The notes below the pieces were generated by a model. That model was given only the letters and a program-made list of their open reading frames with translations, had not been told where the DNA came from and did no database searches. Position numbers and translations under genes: made by a program. Of a stretch of DNA of 64,000 bases, positions 8,246-14,386 are shown one piece after another. The stretch lies in the NCBI GenBank assembly GCA_965237625.1, contig CBDEGD010000023.1, positions 1-64,000 on the forward strand, read 5' to 3'. Positions within the stretch are counted from its first letter, which is position 1. Each line of letters starts with the position of its first letter. The DNA is from JABDIP01 sp965237625 (lineage in GTDB: Bacteria > Pseudomonadota > Alphaproteobacteria > DSM-16000 > Inquilinaceae).

Positions 8246-10566
8246 GGAAGAAACCCAAGCGGGAGCCGATCCCGGCGCTCGGCGTCTTCGGCGAAGAGGC
8301 GATCCGCGAAGCGATCGAGCGATCGTTCGGAGACACAGAGGCGGTTCTCCGTGACGAGCTGCGTAAGGTCACGCGCCTGACCGGTGACGGCGACCCATTC
8401 ATGCATGTCGTGGCGTTCTTCCGTGAGAGCTTCGTCGTCCACCGCAAGGGCCGGTATTGGCGGCACAGCTACGCCATCGATGGCAACGCCGTGACGGTCG
8501 GTGCGGCTGAAGAGGTCGTGCCGGCCTGGGAGAAACCCGACGAGTCGATGACCGAGGCGCTGGCCGGCCCGTTTCTTGAGGCGACGGCCGATGGCGGCAA
8601 GGGCGCCTCAAAATTCCTGATCCGGGTTGTCCGTGGCGGCCTCAGCGGCAATGGCAATTACTACCCCGACGCGGTGCTGCGGGAATCCCTGCCGTTGTTC
8701 AAAGGCGCCCGCGTGTTCGCCAAGTCGGACGAAGAGCATCTGCGCGGCAAGGGCAAGGATGTCCGCAACCTGATCGGCCGGCTGGTCGAGCCGACCTTTA
8801 TCGAAGGGCGCGGCGTCGATAGCGGCGAGATCCGCGCGACCCTGGAAATGATCGAGCCGGCCGGCGACGTGGCCGTGAAGCTGCGCGAGGCCGTCGATCG
8901 CGGCATGAGCGGCCTGTTCGGATTTTCCATCAATGCCGCCGCGATGGCGAGCCGGACCAAACGGGCCGGCCGCGACGTTCGCGAAGCAACCAAATTCACC
9001 CGCGTCGAGTCCGTCGATTTGATCGTCGAGCCGGGCGCCGGTGGCGAGCTGATCAACCTGATCGAGGCCAAAGGAGATGACGCCATGTGGCGCGACAAAC
9101 TGATTAAGCTGATCGAGGCGAAGCGCCCTGGCCTGCTGAAGGGTAAGAAGGTCGATGAGCTGGACGATGCGGCGCTCGAAGTGCTGCTGACCGAAGCCCT
9201 CGCCGAAGAGCCGGCAGACGATGCGGGCAAGTCTGATCCGGGCAAAGCCGACCCGGCCGCCGCTGGCGTGACCAAGGACGATCTCCAGGCCGCCATGACG
9301 ACGATGACCGCCAGGACGCATCTGGTTGAAGCGTTGGCGAAAAGCACGCTGCCAGAGCCGGCGAAGGATCGCATTCGTGGCCAGTTCGCGAATGTCGAGA
9401 CCTTCACCGAAGCCCAGGTCGATAAGGCGCTGACGGATGAGCGCGAGTATCTCGGTCGGTTCACCGAGAGCGGTCGTGTTACAGGGCTAGGCGATGCGCC
9501 GCGCATCGAGATCGGCGAGACGCGGTTTGAGAAAACCGCGCAAATGCTCGACGCATTCTTCGACCCGACGCACAAGGATCACCGGCACGCCCGCTCGTTT
9601 AAGGAGTGCTACATCGCCGTAACCGGCGACAAGCGGGTTACTGGCCATCTGCGCGACTGCGACGAAGCCTTGATGCGAGAGGCGTTGTCCAGCGGCTCCT
9701 GGGCCGACGTACTCGGCGACTCGATTGCCCGGCGCATGATCGCGGACTATCGCTTGGCGGCGACGCCCTATGGAGCCTGGCGCGATGTGGCGTCCATCGT
9801 GCCGATCAACGACTTCCGGACCCAGGAGCGGACCCGGTTCGGCGGCTATGGGGATCTCCCCGCTGTGGTCGAGGACGCTGCCTATGCCGCGCTGACCTCG
9901 CCGACGGATGAGAAGGCCACCTATGCCGTCACGAAGCGCGGCGGCACCGAGACCATCTCCATGGAGATGATCAAGAACGACGATGTCGGGTCGATCCAGC
10001 GCATTCCGGTCAAGTTGAGCCGGGCGGCGCAGCGGACCCTTGGCAAGTTCGTCCTGGATTTCCTGCGCACGAACCCGGTGATCTATGACGGGCTCGCGCT
10101 GTTCCATTTGACGCACAACAATCTCACCACGGTGGCACTTGCCAGCGGATCGCTTGCGACGGCCCGTGTGTCGATGGTGCGCCAGACCGAGAAGGACTCG
10201 GGCGAGGAGTTGGGGATCGGCCCGGCCAACCTTCTCGTTCCCGCCGAGCTGGAAGAGACCGCCGTCGATCTGTTCCGCAGGAACACGGAGAACGACCGCA
10301 ACTTCGTCCAGACGCTTTCGCTGAACGTGCTGCCGGTCTGGTACTGGACCGACACGAACGACTGGGTCGCCACGGCCAACGTCAACGACATCCCGTTGAT
10401 TGAGGTCGGGTTCCTCGACGGTCAGGAAGAGCCGGAGATCTTCGTGCAGGACAGTCCGACGGTCGGCTCGATGTTCAGCAACGACCAGCTGAAATACAAA
10501 ATCCGCCACATCTACGGCGGCACCGTCATCGACTTCCGGGGCGCCCACAAGGCGGTGGTTATTTAG
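8242..10566 (+). CDS. Prohead protease / scaffold / major capsid fusion protein
   Basis: The GTG 8242 start overlaps the previous stop and gives 774 residues, far longer than a capsid protein alone. Residues about 115-290 resemble a prohead protease (KFLIRVVRGGLSGNGNYYPD, then the switch from a strand to SDEEH). Residues about 290-420 are charged and helical, as in scaffolds, with an acidic linker (EEPADDAGKSDPGKADPAAA). Residues about 430-774 form the capsid domain (YRLAATPYGAWRDVASIVP, FVLDFLRTNPVIYDG) and end FRGAHKAVVI. This fits the known class of prohead protease/major capsid fusion proteins, in which the protease frees the capsid subunit by self-cleavage. The first 110 residues are an extra domain not recognised. 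A structured untranslated region follows. Confidence 0.85.
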   Translation: MRKKPKREPIPALGVFGEEAIREAIERSFGDTEAVLRDELRKVTRLTGDGDPFMHVVAFFRESFVVHRKGRYWRHSYAIDGNAVTVGAAEEVVPAWEKPDESMTEALAGPFLEATADGGKGASKFLIRVVRGGLSGNGNYYPDAVLRESLPLFKGARVFAKSDEEHLRGKGKDVRNLIGRLVEPTFIEGRGVDSGEIRATLEMIEPAGDVAVKLREAVDRGMSGLFGFSINAAAMASRTKRAGRDVREATKFTRVESVDLIVEPGAGGELINLIEAKGDDAMWRDKLIKLIEAKRPGLLKGKKVDELDDAALEVLLTEALAEEPADDAGKSDPGKADPAAAGVTKDDLQAAMTTMTARTHLVEALAKSTLPEPAKDRIRGQFANVETFTEAQVDKALTDEREYLGRFTESGRVTGLGDAPRIEIGETRFEKTAQMLDAFFDPTHKDHRHARSFKECYIAVTGDKRVTGHLRDCDEALMREALSSGSWADVLGDSIARRMIADYRLAATPYGAWRDVASIVPINDFRTQERTRFGGYGDLPAVVEDAAYAALTSPTDEKATYAVTKRGGTETISMEMIKNDDVGSIQRIPVKLSRAAQRTLGKFVLDFLRTNPVIYDGLALFHLTHNNLTTVALASGSLATARVSMVRQTEKDSGEELGIGPANLLVPAELEETAVDLFRRNTENDRNFVQTLSLNVLPVWYWTDTNDWVATANVNDIPLIEVGFLDGQEEPEIFVQDSPTVGSMFSNDQLKYKIRHIYGGTVIDFRGAHKAVVI

Positions 10567-10577
10567 CGAGATAGAGA

Positions 10578-10691
10578 GCGGCCCAGGAGGCCGCGAACCG
10601 GAGGGGTGCCGGCATCTGGGCCACGGACTGGATGCCGGCGCCCTGCCTTCGGGCAGGGCAGCCTCCCAACGCTTGCGGCCGGGGTCCGTGG
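10578..10691 (+). ncRNA. Structured RNA after the capsid gene: three hairpins and a predicted pseudoknot
   Basis: The 171-bp gap 10567-10737 has no gene but is densely paired. Hairpin 1: GCGGCC 10578-10583 with GGCCGC 10589-10594. Hairpin 2: GCCGGCATC 10608-10616 with GATGCCGGC 10631-10639 and a 14-base loop. Hairpin 3: GCCCTGCC 10640-10647, loop TTCG, GGCAGGGC 10652-10659. In addition CCACGGAC (10621-10628), which is in the loop of hairpin 2, is complementary to GTCCGTGG (10684-10691), making a pseudoknot that encloses hairpin 3. Hairpin 3 has no U-tract, so it is not a standard terminator. A role in stabilising or limiting the abundant capsid mRNA is inferred. Confidence 0.55.
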
Positions 10692-10737
10692 GAACCCGGC
10701 CGGTTAGGGTCAGCTAGAGAGACGGTCGGCGCCGCAG

Positions 10738-11418
10738 ATGGCACTCACAGATTATCAAGGCTTGGTAGACGATCTGGTCCGGGACGATTCCGGCAAGATC
10801 AGCGCGATTGATCGTGATGAGGCGATCGCCCGTGCCGTCGAGCGCTACTCGTCCGACCGGCCGCAAACGGAGGTCGAGGATCTGGCGTCGGGCGCCGGTG
10901 GTCATGTACTGGCGCTGCCGACCGGGTGGCAGGCCGATTTCAGCAAGCTTGGATGCCTTGAGTATCCGATCGGTGAAATTCCGCCCCGCTATATCGAGCA
11001 GGATCATTTCTGGCTCTATCAGGCGCCGGGCGGCTTCGAGATACAGCTGCTTCATTCCGTGCCGGCCAATGTCACCGTCCGGGCGACGTTCACGCAGCGC
11101 CAGGTGCTTTCGGCAGTCGCCGATACGATTCCGGCCGAGGATTTGGAGGCGGTCGCGTCTTGGGCCGCCGCCCTGCTGCTCGACCAGCTCGCCGGGTTTG
11201 CCAGCGGCAACACCGACAGCACGATCCAGGCCGACAATGTGGATCATGGCAGCCAGGCCGGCGAATACGCCAAGCGCGCCGGGTCGCTGAGGCGGCGGTA
11301 CTTCAACGCCCTGGGCATCGATCCGAAACGCAATGTCGCTGCCGGCGCCGTTGCGGATCTCGACATGACCGCCAGCGACGGCGGCGGCCGGATTTTTCAC
11401 ACGCGATCGCGCCGATGA
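10738..11418 (+). CDS. Phage head-tail connector / adaptor-type protein
   Basis: The ATG at 10738 opens a 226-residue frame directly after the structured gap. The N-terminus is a short helical domain (DYQGLVDDLVRDDSGKISAI) and the centre is beta-rich (GFEIQLLHSVPANVTVRATF), followed by a helix (DLEAVASWAAALLLDQLAGF). Size, position between the capsid and a gp10-like gene, and this fold pattern fit a head-completion adaptor that closes the portal. No specific family could be assigned by eye. The stop overlaps the next start (ATGA at 11415). Confidence 0.65.
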   Translation: MALTDYQGLVDDLVRDDSGKISAIDRDEAIARAVERYSSDRPQTEVEDLASGAGGHVLALPTGWQADFSKLGCLEYPIGEIPPRYIEQDHFWLYQAPGGFEIQLLHSVPANVTVRATFTQRQVLSAVADTIPAEDLEAVASWAAALLLDQLAGFASGNTDSTIQADNVDHGSQAGEYAKRAGSLRRRYFNALGIDPKRNVAAGAVADLDMTASDGGGRIFHTRSRR

Positions 11419-11933
11419 CGGCCTTTCAGATGTCCATCGATGCCAGCGACGTTGTGTCCCTGTCGGAGGCCTGGAGCAAGGCGCCCGAAATGGTGATCGA
11501 TGAGCTGTCCGGCGGCGTGCTGGAATCGAGCCTGTTTCTGGAGCGCGAAGTGCAGGAACGGACGCCCGTGGGGGTCGGCGGCGGCGGCGGGTTGAGAGGC
11601 TCGATCGGCGCCCGGCCGGTCCAGGTGTCAACCATGGCGGTCATTGGCACCGTGGGAACGTCTCTCGCCTATGCCGTGCCTGTGGAGTTGGGCACGCGAC
11701 CGCACCGGCCACCTGTCCGGCCCTTGATCGAATGGGCGGCCCAGAAATTCGGGGTGAGCCTGGAGGAAGCCGAGCGGATCGGCTGGGCCGTGCAGCAGAA
11801 GATCGCCAAGGTCGGGACCGACGGCGCCTTCATGTTCACCCGCGCGCTCGATGACGGCCGCGCCCAGGTTGAGCGAATTATCGAAGGCAGAATTCGCCGG
11901 GTCGTCGCCCGGTTGGCCGAGGGTGGGGCGTGA
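11415..11933 (+). CDS. HK97 gp10-like head-tail joining protein
   Basis: The start is ATG 11415, overlapping the previous stop; the longer frame from 11160 is a shadow. The 172-residue protein has the gp10 pattern: an N-terminal strand-helix (SLSEAWSKAPEMVIDELSGG), a central basic and Gly-rich loop (TPVGVGGGGGLRGSIGARP), then GTSLAYAVPVELGTRPHRPP, the characteristic segment of HK97 gp10/tail-completion proteins. These bridge the connector and the tail tube. It is followed by an overlapping start. Confidence 0.75.
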   Translation: MTAFQMSIDASDVVSLSEAWSKAPEMVIDELSGGVLESSLFLEREVQERTPVGVGGGGGLRGSIGARPVQVSTMAVIGTVGTSLAYAVPVELGTRPHRPPVRPLIEWAAQKFGVSLEEAERIGWAVQQKIAKVGTDGAFMFTRALDDGRAQVERIIEGRIRRVVARLAEGGA

Positions 11934-12388
11934 TGCCGACGCATCTGGAGATCCGCAACGCGATTTCGGCGACGCTGACCGGTGTGGCCGGCATCGGCAC
12001 CGTTCAGAGCTATGAGCGGTTTGCCAGGAAACAGGCCGATCTATCCAACCTCTATGTGAGCGACGGGCAACTCCGCGGCTGGCTGATAAGGCGGCTCCGG
12101 CGCCCCGCGACCTTTACCGCCGTCGGTCGCCGGACGATCGACACCGGCTGGCAGCTGCGCGGATACATGAGCTTGGACGATTCCGCAGCCAGCGAGCTGG
12201 CCTTCGACGATCTGATCGACGCGGCGATCGACGCCTTCATTGCGGACGCCGATCTCGGCGGAACGGTCGCCACCACGAACGTTGGCGACAAGATCGGGCT
12301 TCAGCTGGACCAGAGCGGGCCGGTGATGTTCGCCGGAGTGCTGTGTCATGAGGCCCGGCTGACTCTGACCAGCCGACACTACGAGTAG
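11933..12388 (+). CDS. Tail terminator/completion protein (Mu gp37-like position)
   Basis: The chosen start is ATG 11933, whose A is the last base of the previous stop; GTG 11930 is an alternative. The 151-residue product begins MPTHLEIRNAISATLTGVAG and continues with a beta-rich middle (GRRTIDTGWQLRGYMSLDDS) and a helix (ELAFDDLIDAAIDAFIADAD), ending in CHEARLTLTSRHYE. This is the usual layout of tail terminator proteins that cap the tail tube and contact the head. The position between gp10-like and tube genes supports it. Family membership is inferred, not seen. Confidence 0.65.
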   Translation: MPTHLEIRNAISATLTGVAGIGTVQSYERFARKQADLSNLYVSDGQLRGWLIRRLRRPATFTAVGRRTIDTGWQLRGYMSLDDSAASELAFDDLIDAAIDAFIADADLGGTVATTNVGDKIGLQLDQSGPVMFAGVLCHEARLTLTSRHYE

Positions 12389-12398
12389 GAGCGAGACG

Positions 12399-12623
12399 AT
12401 GCGAAAGGGCGGCAGCTATGCGGTCGGCAAGTCCGGAGGGGAACCGAAGCGCATGGCGTTCACGAAAGACCACGCGAAGGGGCCACGGGCACGGGACGCC
12501 GAGGGCGAACCCATCGTCCGGCCGGAGATCGGCACGACCGCGAAGAAGCCTCGGACGAAGGCGGAGGCGGTCCCGTCGCCGGCAGCGGCGGCGAAGGCCG
12601 CCCCGGAAAAGAAGGAGAGCTGA
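12399..12623 (+). CDS. Small basic phage protein
   Basis: A 74-residue frame with a good ribosome site (GGAGCGAGACG before ATG). It is rich in Lys, Gly, Pro and Ala (ends EAVPSPAAAAKAAPEKKES) and probably disordered. It sits between the tail terminator and tail tube genes with gaps of 10 and 3 bases, so it is part of the operon. No function can be assigned. Confidence 0.55.
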   Translation: MRKGGSYAVGKSGGEPKRMAFTKDHAKGPRARDAEGEPIVRPEIGTTAKKPRTKAEAVPSPAAAAKAAPEKKES

Positions 12624-12626
12624 CCG

Positions 12627-13583
12627 ATGCAGCAATGGGACCGAAAGGTAGTACTGCTGAAGGCCGAGACGGTCTACGGCACCGACAGTGTGCCGACCGG
12701 TGCGGCGAACGCGATCCTGGCGCTGAACGGGACGCTCGATCCGAACCCGCAGACCGTCCTCAATCGGCAGTTGATGCGGCCTTATCTCGGCAATGCTCAG
12801 AAGCCCACGGCGGCTCGGCATGTTGCGTTGAGCTTCGACATCGAGATGGCCGGAACCGGTATTGCCCCGCCCTCGACCGCGCCGAAATATGGCCCAGCTC
12901 TTCGGGCCGCTGGCCTTGCCGAAACGGTGGACGCTACTCCTGCATCGGAGCGGGTCGAATACGACCCGGTCTCGGAAGGCTACGAGAGCGCCAGCGCGTA
13001 TTTCAACATGGATGGTGTTGAACACCAGCTGTTGGGTATGAGGGGCAACGTGCAGCTGGTCGTGCCCAAGGGCGAGGTTCCTCTCTTTCGGCTGAACTAC
13101 CTGGCTCTCCATGTGCCGCCGACGGAAGTTGCGCTGCCGACGGCAGACTTTGCTGGATTCCGGCTTCCGAGGCCGATCGAGGACGCCAACACACCGACCT
13201 TCGCCCTGGACGGGTTCGCGGCGATGTTCCACTCCATGACGCTCAACATTGCGCAGCGCCTGGTGCATCGGAATCTGGTGAATGGCGAGTCGATCGACAT
13301 CACCGGCCGCGAGCCAACGGGAACCGTCCAGATCGAGGCGCCCTCGCTTGCGACGAAGGATTTCTTCGCCATTGCCGAGGCTCAGAGACAGCCAGGCGCC
13401 GCGTTGTCGGCGCTGCAATTGGTGCATGGAACCGCGAGCGGCGACATCGTCCAGATCGATTGCCCGGCGGTGCAGCTCATCAATCCGCGATACGTCCAAG
13501 AGGACGGGGTCGCCTATCTGGAAATGGACCTCAACCCGACGGCGGTTGCCGGCGATGACGAATTGAAAGTCACCGTCAAGTAG
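12627..13583 (+). CDS. Major tail tube protein
   Basis: The 318-residue protein starts MQQWDRKVVLLKAETVYGTD, the standard beginning of siphophage tail tube proteins (residues 1-30 describe a strand and the YGTD..PT turn). It continues with alternating strands and ends in AYLEMDLNPTAVAGDDELKV. Tube proteins of this kind are about 250-350 residues and polymerise into the tail tube. It lies just before the frameshifted chaperone pair and tape measure gene, the invariant order in siphophages, which shows that the tail of this Mu-like phage is long and flexible rather than contractile. Confidence 0.8.
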   Translation: MQQWDRKVVLLKAETVYGTDSVPTGAANAILALNGTLDPNPQTVLNRQLMRPYLGNAQKPTAARHVALSFDIEMAGTGIAPPSTAPKYGPALRAAGLAETVDATPASERVEYDPVSEGYESASAYFNMDGVEHQLLGMRGNVQLVVPKGEVPLFRLNYLALHVPPTEVALPTADFAGFRLPRPIEDANTPTFALDGFAAMFHSMTLNIAQRLVHRNLVNGESIDITGREPTGTVQIEAPSLATKDFFAIAEAQRQPGAALSALQLVHGTASGDIVQIDCPAVQLINPRYVQEDGVAYLEMDLNPTAVAGDDELKVTVK

Positions 13584-13596
13584 CCGGCGCCCGCGA

Positions 13597-13618
13597 CCGT
13601 TTAAACACCCGTTGAAGG
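13597..13618 (+). promoter_or_regulatory. Second copy of the paired CCGTTTAAAC motif, before the tail chaperone gene
   Basis: CCGTTTAAAC (13597-13606) is followed 12 bases later by CCGTTGAAGG (13609-13618), which also contains the ribosome site for the ATG at 13626. The same pair and offset occur at 7620-7641. The site may be a phage promoter element or a regulator site for the tail operon. Confidence 0.35.
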
Positions 13619-13625
13619 AGCTTCG

Positions 13626-14096
13626 ATGTTCGTTCTCAAGGAGTCTTATGAGTTTGATTGGCCGATCGAGCTGTGCGTTGGCGGCCAAGTGCAACGCTTC
13701 GTCGCGACGTTCCGGACACTGCCGCAAGATGAGTCGGAGGCACTTGCGTTGGCTGTTGGAGAGGCTTCGAAAAAGGTCCGCGCAGCGGTGACCGAAGGCG
13801 AGTCAGCAGAAGAGATTGCCAATTTGCAGCGCGAAGTCCGTGACCTTGACGACAAGCTGGTTCTCAGAGCGATGACCGGTTGGCACGACGTATCCGACGA
13901 GTCCGGTGATCCTATCGCCTTCACTGAGGCGGCGGCAAAACGGGCGCTGGCGATTCCGGCCTTCAAACTCGCGATCAGCGATGCCTACGGTGAGGCGACC
14001 CAAGGCCGAGGCGCCGTGGCAAAAAACTTCGAACCGTCGCCCGAGCCTGGGCCACCGGCAGAGCCGGCGACGGAGACTCCCTCGCCGACGAGCTAA
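13626..14096 (+). CDS. Tail assembly chaperone (lambda gpG-like), zero-frame product
   Basis: The 156-residue protein starts at ATG 13626 after a GAAGGAG ribosome site. The N-terminal half (IELCVGGQVQRFVATFRTLP) is a beta domain and the rest is helical (EEIANLQREVRDLDDKLVLR), ending in a Pro/Glu-rich tail after residue 134. It sits between tube and tape measure genes, the site of lambda G. This is the short, abundant product made when ribosomes do not slip; the slip site is codons 132-134. It is expected to bind the tape measure protein before tail assembly. Confidence 0.75.
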   Translation: MFVLKESYEFDWPIELCVGGQVQRFVATFRTLPQDESEALALAVGEASKKVRAAVTEGESAEEIANLQREVRDLDDKLVLRAMTGWHDVSDESGDPIAFTEAAAKRALAIPAFKLAISDAYGEATQGRGAVAKNFEPSPEPGPPAEPATETPSPTS

Positions 14097-14386
14097 GACG
14101 CTATGGCGCCCCGCAGGAGCTTGTCGACGGTTGGGATGCGCGGGAGCGCACCGCCGACATCGTGCCCGTCCTCCCGGAAAATTGGCCTGCCGTGGATTTA
14201 TTTCTGGCCTGTTCGTCGCAATGGCGCTTCGCGGGCCAGGCCGGTGTCAGGACGGGCTTGGACTATTCCGCCGTGCGCGTCGTGATGAGCGAGCTGCGCG
14301 TGAAGCGGTCTCCGCAGCTGTTCCGTGACGTGCAGCTCATGGAGAGCGCTGCCCTGTCGGCATGGGCAGCGAGGAGTCCCAAATGA
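13626..14386 (+). CDS. Tail assembly chaperone G-T fusion made by -1 ribosomal frameshift (C-terminal DUF1799)
   Basis: The zero frame (start 13626) passes through GCA AAA AAC at 14019-14027; slipping back one base at A-AAA-AAC continues into an open frame that ends at TGA 14384-14386. The fusion is 253 residues: 134 from the zero frame, then LRTVARAWATGRAGDGDSLA and a DUF1799 domain (VLPENWPAVDLFLACSSQWR, TGLDYSAVRVVMSELRV). DUF1799 proteins occur downstream of tail chaperones in siphophages as the T part. The -1 frame has no credible start of its own: ATG 14103 lies in another frame, which supports expression by frameshifting. The stop overlaps the tape measure ATG at 14383. Confidence 0.85.
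14021..14027 (+). promoter_or_regulatory. Programmed -1 frameshift slippery heptamer A-AAA-AAC
   Basis: In the zero frame the codons read GCA AAA AAC, so the heptamer A AAA AAC is in the right phase for tandem slippage by one base. It lies 70 bases before the zero-frame stop and nothing interrupts the -1 frame from there to 14386. The position, between tail tube and tape measure genes, is where siphophages use this mechanism. Confidence 0.85.

Noticed and set aside
10640..10659. Rho-independent terminator after the capsid gene
   Set aside because: The hairpin is strong but is followed by agcctcccaac with no T-run, and it is enclosed by a pseudoknot.
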